Shown here in pieces: positions 1-6,574 of a DNA stretch of 15,909 nt. The notes beneath the pieces are model-generated. The model searched no databases. It was not told where the DNA came from and saw only the letters and a program-made list of their open reading frames with translations. Source of the stretch: an uncultured Eubacteriales bacterium (GTDB taxonomy: Bacteria > Bacillota > Clostridia > Lachnospirales > Lachnospiraceae); the NCBI GenBank assembly GCA_900548855.1, contig URMF01000064.1, forward strand, positions 1 to 15,909, written 5' to 3'. Positions within the stretch are counted from its first letter, which is position 1, and each line of letters starts with the position of its first letter. The position numbers were made by a program, and so were the translations under genes.

Positions 1-15
1 CCCCCCCCCCCCCCC
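1..15. other. Poly-C run at window edge, probable sequencing or assembly artefact
   Basis: Fifteen consecutive C residues open the window. In the murC frame they would encode four prolines directly before the conserved RRFEYKG motif, where MurC proteins do not carry a proline run. A homopolymer exactly at a sequence end is typical of low-signal poly-G read tails seen on the opposite strand. I infer it is not genomic. Confidence 0.7.
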
Positions 16-443
16 GCCGTTTTGAATACAAGGGTTGTCTCAATGGTTTTACTATAATTGATGATTATGCACATCATCCTTCAGAAATTACTGCAACATT
101 AACTGCGGCACAAAATTATCCTCACCAAAAGCTCTGGGTCGTTTTCCAGCCGCATACCTACACCCGCACAAAAGCATTCCTTAAGGACTTTGCCAGGGCT
201 CTTTCCCTGGCAGACGAGGTCATCCTTGCGGATATTTATGCGGCACGTGAAACCGATACCCTCGGAATCAGCTCCGAAACCCTGAAGGAAGAAATTCTTC
301 CACTCAATCCAAACTGCCATTATTTCGGAAGCTTTTCTGAAATTGAAAAATTTATTTTGGAAAACTGTGCACCGGGAGACCTGTTGATAACTATGGGCGC
401 CGGAGACGTTGTAAACATTGGGGAAGAGCTTCTCTCCAGATAA
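3..443 (+). CDS. murC: UDP-N-acetylmuramate--L-alanine ligase, C-terminal part (partial)
   Basis: MurC is the cytoplasmic ATP-dependent ligase that adds L-alanine to UDP-MurNAc, the first amino-acid step of peptidoglycan stem-peptide synthesis. The frame runs open from the window edge to TAA at 441-443. It begins with RRFEYKG, then the diagnostic IDDYAHHPSEI motif of the Mur ligase C-terminal domain, then VVFQPHTYTRTKAF, ADIYAARE and a closing ITMGAGDV, all standard for MurC. About 140 residues are present, so the N-terminal UDP-binding domain, the central ATPase domain and the start codon lie outside the window. The first few codons fall in the poly-C run and should not be trusted. It precedes the primosome operon in the same orientation but is separated by a probable terminator and a new promoter. 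Confidence 0.93.
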   Translation, partial: PPPPRRFEYKGCLNGFTIIDDYAHHPSEITATLTAAQNYPHQKLWVVFQPHTYTRTKAFLKDFARALSLADEVILADIYAARETDTLGISSETLKEEILPLNPNCHYFGSFSEIEKFILENCAPGDLLITMGAGDVVNIGEELLSR

Positions 444-567
444 TTGTCCACATCATCCACATATTTTTATGAATAATTTCTTAAAAATATGTGGATATTT
501 TTTTTGCAGTTTTTGTGATTTTTCTTAGCCTTTCCAATTTATATCCACACCATCCACATTATCCACA
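444..567. promoter_or_regulatory. Cluster of six DnaA-box-like 9-mers
   Basis: Six 9-mers match or nearly match the DnaA box TTATCCACA. On the plus strand they are TTGTCCACA (444-452), TCATCCACA (453-461), ATATCCACA (541-549), CCATCCACA (550-558) and the perfect TTATCCACA (559-567). One ATATCCACA lies on the minus strand (490-498). The first two abut head to tail, and so do the last three, giving exact 9-bp phasing. The stretch between the two groups is very AT-rich. The cluster sits between murC and a helicase-loading operon, about 50 bp upstream of its predicted -35. It may be a DnaA-responsive control region, a DnaA reservoir or an origin-like element. Confidence 0.75.
455..505 (+). terminator. 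Probable murC terminator hairpin overlapping DnaA boxes
   Basis: A perfect 15-bp inverted repeat, ATCCACATATTTTTA (455-469) with its complement at 482-496, encloses a 12-nt loop and is followed by an eight-T run (498-505), eleven bases after the murC stop. The stem has only three G-C pairs, so termination may be weak. The outer stem sequences are themselves oppositely oriented DnaA-box-like sites. Confidence 0.55.
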
Positions 568-614
568 TTTTCCTCAAACCCTTGTAAATACTGGGGTTTC
601 AGGAATTTTGGCTA

Positions 615-643
615 TTTTCATTTTAAAAGGCATGTGCTATAAT
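615..643 (+). promoter_or_regulatory. Predicted promoter of the dnaD-like/dnaI/prs operon
   Basis: A perfect TATAAT -10 (638-643) is preceded by TGC, forming an extended -10. A TTTTCA -35-like hexamer (615-620) lies at the ideal 17-bp spacing. Transcription would start near 650, leaving a leader of about 43 nt before the preferred ATG at 693. Confidence 0.65.
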
Positions 644-692
644 TCATCTTGCTTATTTAGTTTGAATGAATGTTAAGGTTGGTGAATTTGAT

Positions 693-1772
693 ATGGCTCA
701 GTTTAAGGTGTATCAGGAGAATTATTCTGATGTTACTGTGGTATCCAATATTTTTATTGATGAGTATATGAAAGAGGCGAACGATGCCCAGCTCAAGGTA
801 TATTTATACCTTCTCCGCACCATGAGCGCACACCTTCCGACAAGTGTGTCGGATATTGCGGATCAGTTTAACCACACCGAGAAGGATGTCCTGCGTGCGT
901 TAAAGTACTGGGAGAAGAATCGTCTGCTGGCTCTGGAATATGACGATGCCAAGGTGCTTACAGCAATCCGTCTGCTTGACGTTACAAAGAAAGCCTCCGA
1001 TGAGGCTGCTCCTCTTGCACCGGTCGTACCGCTTTCTGCCGCACGCAAAGAAACACAGCGCCCTGCACCGGTTGAAGCTGAGGCAGAAGCACCGGCTCCC
1101 AATCCTTATGAGAAACCGGCTTATACCCTTGACCAGATCCGGGAATTCAAGGAAAAGGAAGATACCTCCCAGCTTCTGTTCGTGGTAGAGCAGTACATCG
1201 GGAAGCCGCTGACGCCAACCGAAATGAAAACGATCCTGTTCTTTACGGACAGGCTGCATTTTTCCGAGGATCTGATTGATTATCTCATTCAGTACTGCGT
1301 AGAAAAGGGAAAGAAGGATTTCCGTTACATAGAAAAGGTCGCTGTCAGCTGGGCAGAGGAAGGCATTACATCTCCTAAGCAGGCTGCACGCGCTGCCAGA
1401 AAATATGACAAGACAGTCTATGATATTATGAAGGCCTTAGGCAAGTCAAGCAATCCGACGAAGGCCGAAGCGGATTATGTCATCAAATGGACGAAGGCTT
1501 TCAGCTTTACACAGGATATTATCTTAGAGGCCTGTGAGCGGACGGTCATGGCTACGGACAAGCACCGATTTGAATATGCTGACAGTATCCTGAACAACTG
1601 GCATAAGAACGAGGTTCATCACAAGGCCGACATCCTTAAGCTCGATGATGCCTACAGCCAGAGCCGCCAGACTTCCGCAAAGTCTGTAAGAAATACCACC
1701 GCTTCTTTCAACCAGATGATGCGAAGTACCTATGACTTTGATGCTCTGGAAAAGGAGATCATCAGCAACTAA
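693..1772 (+). CDS. DnaD-domain primosome protein with two DDBH2-type domains
   Basis: This is a DnaD/DnaB-family protein, which in Firmicutes remodels DNA at the origin or at stalled forks and helps recruit the helicase-loader complex. From the ATG at 693 (359 aa) the N-terminal ~95 residues look like a winged-helix region, with conserved NDAQLKVYLYLLR followed by an HTH-like stretch. An Ala/Pro/Glu-rich linker follows (roughly residues 100-140). Two DnaD C-terminal-type domains come next, each ending in the diagnostic YxxxI/VxxxW signature: YIEKVAVSW at about 212-220 and YADSILNNW at about 295-303. An in-frame ATG at 666 would add nine residues but has no ribosome binding site, while GGTTGGTG precedes 693. 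The helicase loader follows 20 nt downstream, supporting a shared replication-initiation role. Confidence 0.88.
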   Translation: MAQFKVYQENYSDVTVVSNIFIDEYMKEANDAQLKVYLYLLRTMSAHLPTSVSDIADQFNHTEKDVLRALKYWEKNRLLALEYDDAKVLTAIRLLDVTKKASDEAAPLAPVVPLSAARKETQRPAPVEAEAEAPAPNPYEKPAYTLDQIREFKEKEDTSQLLFVVEQYIGKPLTPTEMKTILFFTDRLHFSEDLIDYLIQYCVEKGKKDFRYIEKVAVSWAEEGITSPKQAARAARKYDKTVYDIMKALGKSSNPTKAEADYVIKWTKAFSFTQDIILEACERTVMATDKHRFEYADSILNNWHKNEVHHKADILKLDDAYSQSRQTSAKSVRNTTASFNQMMRSTYDFDALEKEIISN

Positions 1773-1792
1773 TTTTTGAGGGAGATTTTATC

Positions 1793-2758
1793 GTGGCACT
1801 CAGCAACGCACAATATCAGTCCATCATTCATGGATACGAAGTGACCCAGTTAAATAACCATCGTATTATGGAGGAACGTCTCCAGGAGGTCAATTCCCAC
1901 GTAGACGGTTTTAAGGAATTATCGGCTTCCATTGCTTCCGTTTCTGTTTCACAGGGACGCAAGCTTTTAGAAGGGGATGATTCTGCACTTACAGACCTTC
2001 GTGATACGATCCGGCGTCTTTCCGGTATGAAACAGGAGCTTCTGGTAAATGCCGGTTATCCGGCCGATTACCTTGCTCCCATTTATACCTGTACGGACTG
2101 TCAGGACACCGGTTATTTGCCGAACCGTGAGAAGTGCCACTGCTTCAAGCAGGCAATTATCCGTCTGCTTTATGAGCAGTCCGGATTAGAGAAGTCTCTG
2201 TCTACTGAGAATTTTGACCATTTATCTTACGACTACTATGAAGGGGAGGCATTGGAGTGTTTCCGCCGTACAGTAGCCATCAGTAAAAATTTTATAGAAA
2301 CTTTTGATTCAGACTATCATAATCTGTTTTTTTATGGTACAGTAGGTACGGGCAAGTCTTTCCTATCCAGTTGTATTGCCCGCGAGTTACTGGAAAGTGA
2401 ACATTCTGTGGTATATATGAGTGCCATTCATCTTTTCGAAATACTTTCCAAGAGTATGTTTGATTATAAGAATAAAGAAGATCTTGCTGCTTATCATAAG
2501 GAGCTCTTTGATTGCGATTTATTAATCATTGACGATCTTGGTACTGAATACCCTACCAATGTGATCTCTTCCGTGTTCTTTTCCTTATTAAACGGAAGAA
2601 ACATGGCACAGAAATCAACTATTATATCTACCAATCTTTCTTTTGAAGATGTGTCGAACCGTTACTCGGATCGTTCCTTTTCAAGGATTATGCAAAACTA
2701 TATTGTATGTAAATTTACGGGGCCGGATATCCGGATTATTCAAAAAACTGCAAAGTAG
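1793..2758 (+). CDS. dnaI: DnaI/DnaC-type replicative helicase loader (AAA+ ATPase)
   Basis: The product (321 aa) is an AAA+ ATPase of the DnaC/DnaI class, which places the hexameric replicative helicase on DNA. The N-terminal ~130 residues include a CxxC...CxC cluster (C100, C103, C115, C117), the zinc-binding arrangement of DnaI-type loaders. The C-terminal ATPase has Walker A GTVGTGKS (182-189), Walker B LLIIDD (243-248), a sensor-1 Asn in ISTNLS (about 281) and an arginine-finger region RSFSRI (294-299). Length is close to Bacillus DnaI. The start is GTG at 1793, fixed by GAGGGAG (1778-1784) eight bases upstream. It lies between the DnaD-like gene and a PRPP synthetase, in one apparent transcript. 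Confidence 0.92.
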   Translation: MALSNAQYQSIIHGYEVTQLNNHRIMEERLQEVNSHVDGFKELSASIASVSVSQGRKLLEGDDSALTDLRDTIRRLSGMKQELLVNAGYPADYLAPIYTCTDCQDTGYLPNREKCHCFKQAIIRLLYEQSGLEKSLSTENFDHLSYDYYEGEALECFRRTVAISKNFIETFDSDYHNLFFYGTVGTGKSFLSSCIARELLESEHSVVYMSAIHLFEILSKSMFDYKNKEDLAAYHKELFDCDLLIIDDLGTEYPTNVISSVFFSLLNGRNMAQKSTIISTNLSFEDVSNRYSDRSFSRIMQNYIVCKFTGPDIRIIQKTAK

Positions 2759-2774
2759 AAAGTGAGGTACCTTC

Positions 2775-3962
2775 ATGGCACAGCGTGAAGAAACGAGAAA
2801 TCTTGAAACCATTCCCGTCGGTTCATTGGGAATCATTCCTTTGGAGGGATGCAAATCCCTTGGAGAAAAAGTGGATCATTATCTGGTAAAATGGCGTACC
2901 ATCCGTGAAAGTGAGCACAAGGAAAGTCTTGCATTTGCAGGCTATCAGCGTGATTCCTATCTTCTGAAGGCGAAGGTTCCGCGTTTTGGTTCCGGAGAAG
3001 CCAAGGGAATTATTCTGGAGTCTGTCCGTGGTACCGATCTTTATCTTCTGGTTGATGTTGCAAACTACAGCCTGACCTATTCTCTGTGTGGCAGAGAGAA
3101 TCATATGTCACCGGACGATCATTATCAGGATCTGAAGCGTATCATTGCCGCTGTTGGTGGAAAGGCCAGACGAATCACCGTTATCATGCCGTTCCTTTAT
3201 GAAAGCAGACAGCATAAGCGTACCTCCCGCGAATCCTTGGACTGTGCCATCGCACTGCAGGAGCTTGTAAACATGGGTGTTGACAACATCATCACCTTTG
3301 ATGCGCATGATCCGCGTGTCCAGAATGCGATTCCACTGCATGGTTTTGAAACAGTTCAGCCGACCTATCAGTTTATTAAGAGTCTTCTGAAGCATGTGAA
3401 GGATCTTAAGATTGATTCCGATCATATGATGGTAATCAGCCCCGATGAAGGCGGTATGGGACGTGCTATTTATATGGCAAATGTACTGGGTCTTGACATG
3501 GGTATGTTCTATAAGCGCAGGGACTATACCAGAATTGTTGACGGACGTAATCCGATCGTTGCGCATGAATTCCTTGGCTCTTCCGTAGAGGGTAAGGATA
3601 TGATCGTCATCGACGATATGATTTCCTCCGGTGAAAGTGTTCTGGAAGTAGCTGCCGAATTAAAGGAGAGAAAAGCAGGCAAGATTTTCATCTGTGCTAC
3701 CTTCGGGTTGTTCACGAATGGATTGGAGCGTTTTGATAAGGCTTATGAAAATGGTCTGATCGATGGTGTAATCACTACGAATCTGATCTATCAGACTCCG
3801 GAATTACTGAGCCGAGAGTGGTATATTGATTGTGATATGAGTAAGTATATTGCGTATCTGATCGATACCCTGAATCATGATACGTCCATCAGTGATCTGC
3901 TGAATCCGAATGAGCGTATTCAGAGTGTTGTGGCGAGATATAAGAATGGAGAGTTGAATTAA
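2775..3962 (+). CDS. prs: Ribose-phosphate pyrophosphokinase family protein, long divergent type
   Basis: PRPP synthetase transfers pyrophosphate from ATP to ribose 5-phosphate, feeding purine, pyrimidine, histidine and NAD synthesis. The 395-aa product is longer than the usual ~315 aa, with an extended N-terminus. Family marks include RRITVIMPFLYESRQ (132-146), TFDAHDPRVQ (174-183) in place of the usual DLHxxQIQ, the flexible-loop KRRDY (247-251), and the PRPP loop VIDDMISSGES (278-288). That loop keeps the paired aspartates but departs from the usual DTxGT tail. I infer a paralogue common in this bacterial group; activity cannot be proven from sequence. ATG at 2775 follows a GAGG site (2764-2767), and the gene begins 16 nt after the helicase-loader stop, so it is in the same operon. 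Confidence 0.85.
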   Translation: MAQREETRNLETIPVGSLGIIPLEGCKSLGEKVDHYLVKWRTIRESEHKESLAFAGYQRDSYLLKAKVPRFGSGEAKGIILESVRGTDLYLLVDVANYSLTYSLCGRENHMSPDDHYQDLKRIIAAVGGKARRITVIMPFLYESRQHKRTSRESLDCAIALQELVNMGVDNIITFDAHDPRVQNAIPLHGFETVQPTYQFIKSLLKHVKDLKIDSDHMMVISPDEGGMGRAIYMANVLGLDMGMFYKRRDYTRIVDGRNPIVAHEFLGSSVEGKDMIVIDDMISSGESVLEVAAELKERKAGKIFICATFGLFTNGLERFDKAYENGLIDGVITTNLIYQTPELLSREWYIDCDMSKYIAYLIDTLNHDTSISDLLNPNERIQSVVARYKNGELN

Positions 3963-4012
3963 AGCCGGTTCGCTAAGAGAGACTGTTTGAAGCATATAAG
4001 TTAATGATAAAT

Positions 4013-4056
4013 CCGGAAGGTCATCCCGGGAATCCTGTGGAACCTTCCGGTTTTTC
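4013..4056 (+). terminator. Intrinsic terminator of the prs operon
   Basis: The 9-bp perfect stem CCGGAAGGT (4013-4021) and ACCTTCCGG (4042-4050) is followed directly by TTTTTCT. The 20-nt loop contains a small TCCCGGGA palindrome. It lies 50 nt past the prs stop and separates the plus-strand core operon from the minus-strand block to the right. Confidence 0.88.
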
Positions 4057-4106
4057 TATTAATAACAGATCATGGCAATGGCTCTGTATGGAAGACGTAC
4101 ACAACC

Positions 4107-4139
4107 GCCTGCCAGAGAACATCCATGTTCTTGACAGGC
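4107..4139. repeat. Imperfect hairpin just downstream of the kinase-like gene
   Basis: GCCTG (4107-4111) pairs with CAGGC (4135-4139), and AGAACAT (4116-4122) with ATGTTCT (4125-4131), with one mismatch and one bulge between. It lies 15 nt beyond the stop of the minus-strand kinase-like gene. No T-run follows on either strand, so I do not call it an intrinsic terminator; it may cap or stabilise that transcript. Confidence 0.4.
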
Positions 4140-4153
4140 TAATACTCGTAGCA

Positions 4154-5062
4154 TCAACTGATTTCAGTTGCACTTTTCCATTCATGAAAAAATTCTTCAA
4201 ATGTTCTATATCGATTGACTCTATTCCAGCTAACAGCTTTACACACAACTTGATAACTTCTTTTATCTAATTGCCAATTTTGAAATGCACAAGGAACGAA
4301 TTGATTATTACAATATCTCTGATCAATCTCCTCATCAGAAAAACTACCGAAAAATTCAAATATTAATGCCCCTAAAGTAAATATATTCGTCTGCTCGTCA
4401 ATCACACTACCTTCTATATATTCCTCTGGTGCTTTTAGTCTCTTTGTCCCAAACCATTCGATACCTTTATCATTAATAACCGGTGCTTTTTGGAAAAAAT
4501 CAATATCACAAATAGTTATTGCATCTGTTAAAAAGTCGTACATGATACTTCCATCATAAAAATCCACAGCAACATATCCCTTTCGGTTTACATTCTGTAA
4601 AAAAGAAAATAAAACCTCTATTGCTTTCAGTTTTTTACTGACAGGTAATTCTCTAAACTTTTCCCGAGGACTTTTCATTGTGATATTTCTTTGGTATGTT
4701 TCAAAGTTCCAATGATCAAATAAGCATTCTCCATCTGCCCATTCAAAAACCACTACATAAAATTGGTTGTAATCGTATTCTTCAATAATTTTAATCAAAT
4801 TAGGATGTGCTAAATCATAATACAAATGAACTGCTTCTTTCAATATCACCACAGACTCTTTTGGTGAAACTTCTGCTTCCAATGTATTTACTCCTGCAAT
4901 TTTACAAAAGTATTTTCTTTCCGCATCCTCCATTCCAATACAAATACATCCTGAGCCGGTTTCATCCACCACCCAAAAAGCCGTACCATATTTCTTTAAC
5001 CAAGTAAAATCATGCAATTCTTTAAGTCTAAATTCAATCGAATCAAGTTTATTAATTATCAT
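4154..5062 (-). CDS. Divergent serine/threonine protein kinase-like protein
   Basis: The 302-aa product has the outline of a eukaryotic-type protein kinase. Visible landmarks are a candidate beta-3 lysine in YFCKIAG (K54), a candidate alpha-C glutamate (E76), a catalytic-loop equivalent VAVDFYDGS with D167, a DFG-equivalent CDIDF (D186), APEE (211-214) as the APE motif, and an F-helix-like segment DEQTNIFTLG (223-231). Two departures stand out: the catalytic-loop Asn is Ser172, and DFG reads DID. There is no transmembrane segment or PASTA repeat, so this is a cytoplasmic soluble protein unlike PrkC. ATG at 5062 is preceded by GGAGG. The 18-codon ORF upstream may be cotranscribed. The target is unknown and reduced or absent activity is possible. 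Confidence 0.72.
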   Translation of the reverse strand: MIINKLDSIEFRLKELHDFTWLKKYGTAFWVVDETGSGCICIGMEDAERKYFCKIAGVNTLEAEVSPKESVVILKEAVHLYYDLAHPNLIKIIEEYDYNQFYVVVFEWADGECLFDHWNFETYQRNITMKSPREKFRELPVSKKLKAIEVLFSFLQNVNRKGYVAVDFYDGSIMYDFLTDAITICDIDFFQKAPVINDKGIEWFGTKRLKAPEEYIEGSVIDEQTNIFTLGALIFEFFGSFSDEEIDQRYCNNQFVPCAFQNWQLDKRSYQVVCKAVSWNRVNRYRTFEEFFHEWKSATEIS

Positions 5063-5087
5063 TGCTCCTCCTTTATTATCTGGAGGG

Positions 5088-5144
5088 TTATAATGTTTTT
5101 TCCCTCCATTCTTCTACTAAACGACTAATATTTCTATTTTTCAT
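5088..5144 (-). CDS. 18-codon ORF with ribosome binding site upstream of the kinase-like gene
   Basis: The frame ATG (5144) to TAA (5088) encodes MKNRNISRLVEEWREKTL. It is preceded by AAAAGGAG about ten bases upstream and ends 25 nt before the kinase-like start, whose own GGAGG lies in the gap. The peptide is charged and could form an amphipathic helix. It could be a leader peptide coupling translation, a small protein acting with the kinase, or the remnant of a lost gene. No family is recognised. Confidence 0.35.
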   Translation of the reverse strand: MKNRNISRLVEEWREKTL

Positions 5145-5305
5145 TTACAATCATCTCCTTTTCTATTTAATATCTATATAAACTCTACTTTTCATTTTTA
5201 CTTTACAGCCCAAATACTATTCTAAGCAATACACTTTTGCAGAAGCATTAATCTGTGACTGATAGAAAAGCTCTTCACACCCAGAAGATACAAAAGCCTA
5301 AAAGT
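5145..5305. other. AT-rich gap between AbiEii remnant and the small ORF
   Basis: No convincing gene, terminator or strong promoter is visible here. One short minus-strand frame without a start codon remains open for about 26 codons, which could be debris. Confidence 0.4.
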
Positions 5306-5629
5306 TCAATTCCAAATTCCGCTATCAGCCAGACGTTTTACACTTTGAATCACTGTATCATACGTTTCAGGAACAAATAACAATCCAACGGTGATATTTT
5401 CATAATCAGACTTATAAACTTGTTTTTCAATTATCTCTTTTAAGATATTTGTAATGCGCACATCCTCTTTAGCAGATGGACAGACGGGTAACTCAGAACG
5501 TACTGTTCTGACCACCGGGATCAGTCTTTCCAATTCATCTGTAATACCTATACAATTCACAATCTTATGAATGTCATACAAATGTCTTGAATGGCATTCA
5601 ATTTCTCCCTGCAAATGCTTCTTTATCAT
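5306..5629 (-). pseudogene. abiEii: AbiEii/AbiGii-type toxin remnant (C-terminal part only)
   Basis: AbiEii toxins are nucleotidyltransferase-fold proteins that work with the AbiEi antitoxin in phage abortive infection. This 107-aa ORF matches only the C-terminal portion of the family: SRHLYDIHKI (14-23), then VRTVRSELPVCPSA, an IIEKQVYKSDY segment and a closing ADSGIW. Family members are usually about 270-300 aa. The N-terminal nucleotidyltransferase core with its GS and DxD-type catalytic residues is missing, so the toxin should be inactive. Its ATG still overlaps the antitoxin stop (ATGA), the typical AbiE coupling. This suggests an in-frame deletion inside the toxin gene that kept its first few codons. 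Confidence 0.68.
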
Positions 5630-6252
5630 GATGCAAATTCATAGATCATCCCCCATTCAATCATTTTTTTTGCTGTCGCACCAGTTAATGCAGATGAAAC
5701 ATCTGATAATTGTCCCTTGGTAAATTTCTTCTTTCTTATATAAGTGATTAAAATATCAATAGTCTCTTCTATAGTCAATTCCGTATACCTTTCTGCCTGT
5801 CCAATGGCATCAAGCAGCTGTAGCAGTTCAGCATTGTCCTCTGATACGGAAATCGATGATTTCTTTACTCTTACTTTTTGATTACCAACCATAAGCATGC
5901 GTCCATTAGTGGATTCACGATTTGTAACAATCTCAATAACTGCCGGCATCTGTGTTGTTAAGCCTAATTGATTGGCAAATGACAAACCCGTAATATATCC
6001 ATATTTATCTGATTGATTTTCTACATATTTGCGTATAATAACCATAGAAGGATCCAGGTAACTCTTTCCAAGTAGTCCTCCGTGCTTTGGAATATAGTAT
6101 ATTCCATTATCATATCTTTCCAAGAAACCACTTGCTACAAGTCTTTTCACTGACTGCCGGACAGCATTTTCAGATAATCCCTCAATGGATAAGTCATTTA
6201 GAAAAATTGGTTCACTATATCCGTAGTTCTCCATCAAATAGGTTTTTAGCAC
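5626..6252 (-). CDS. abiEi: AbiEi-type antitoxin / DUF6088-like transcriptional regulator
   Basis: The 208-aa product resembles AbiEi antitoxins: an N-terminal winged helix (about residues 8-60, with ENAVRQSVKRLVASGFLER and the wing NGIYYIP), followed by the conserved region YGYITGLSFANQLGLTTQ (about 83-100) and IEIVTNRES. AbiEi binds inverted repeats in its own promoter and counteracts the AbiEii toxin. The start is a GTG at 6252, set by a strong GGAGGTGA a few bases upstream; translation from an internal ATG would cut into the winged helix. The toxin partner downstream overlaps by ATGA but is truncated, leaving an apparently intact orphan antitoxin that could still act as a repressor. Confidence 0.8.
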   Translation of the reverse strand: MLKTYLMENYGYSEPIFLNDLSIEGLSENAVRQSVKRLVASGFLERYDNGIYYIPKHGGLLGKSYLDPSMVIIRKYVENQSDKYGYITGLSFANQLGLTTQMPAVIEIVTNRESTNGRMLMVGNQKVRVKKSSISVSEDNAELLQLLDAIGQAERYTELTIEETIDILITYIRKKKFTKGQLSDVSSALTGATAKKMIEWGMIYEFAS

Positions 6253-6270
6253 GTTCTCACCTCCACGTCA

Positions 6271-6300
6271 AATATACCATATTTATATTTTTATTGTAAA
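6271..6300 (-). promoter_or_regulatory. Predicted promoter of the AbiE pair
   Basis: On the minus strand TTTACA (6295-6300) and TATATT (6271-6276) are each one base from consensus and 18 bp apart. The -10 lies about 18 nt upstream of the GTG start. The region is rich in short AT palindromes, as expected where AbiEi would autoregulate. Confidence 0.6.
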
Positions 6301-6450
6301 TATATATGTCTTTCTTATTATATCCAGATTTACAGTAAATAGTCACTGTTAACAATCCTCTTAATATAAAACAGATTCAACTCCTATACTGAACCCCAAA
6401 ATGTTTCACCGACACAAAATAGTTCAAAATTACTTCATATCTTGTATAAA
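6301..6450. other. AT-rich gap without recognised genes
   Basis: Between the AbiE promoter and the ATPase terminator I see no ORF with a ribosome binding site, no hairpin of note and no repeat. Confidence 0.4.
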
Positions 6451-6490
6451 GAAAAACAGAGCTAACATCGTTTTCGCAATGCTGCTCTGC
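6451..6490 (-). terminator. Intrinsic terminator downstream of the ABC-type ATPase gene
   Basis: Read on the minus strand, GCAGAGC (6490-6484) pairs with GCTCTG (6462-6457) and is followed by TTTTT (6456-6452). The interior forms a second short stem closing on an AAAA loop. It lies 40 nt beyond the ancestral stop of the ATPase gene at 6530. Confidence 0.65.
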
Positions 6491-6574
6491 AAAAGTTAAA
6501 CTTTTTGGTATTACGCTATGAGCGTATATTTATTTAAATTCATTTTCATGTTTTTTGAAGAAATCGTAAAAATA

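Noticed and set aside
491..676. 61-codon plus-strand ORF in the DnaA-box region
   Set aside because: It begins inside a DnaA box, has no ribosome binding site, and its histidine/proline repeats simply reflect translation of the repeated boxes.
4117..4130. GAACATCCATGTTC, resembling a Gram-positive LexA (SOS) box
   Set aside because: The half-sites are GAAC and GTTC but are separated by six bases rather than the four expected, and the site lies downstream of genes on both sides. It is better explained as part of the hairpin at 4107-4139.
4004..4270. 88-codon plus-strand ORF after prs
   Set aside because: It starts within the terminator region and overlaps the 3' end of the kinase-like gene antisense, with no ribosome binding site.
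6511..6525. Palindrome TACGCT-ATG-AGCGTA downstream of the ATPase gene
   Set aside because: It has a short stem and no T-run on the strand of the upstream gene; the terminator at 6451-6490 is the better candidate.
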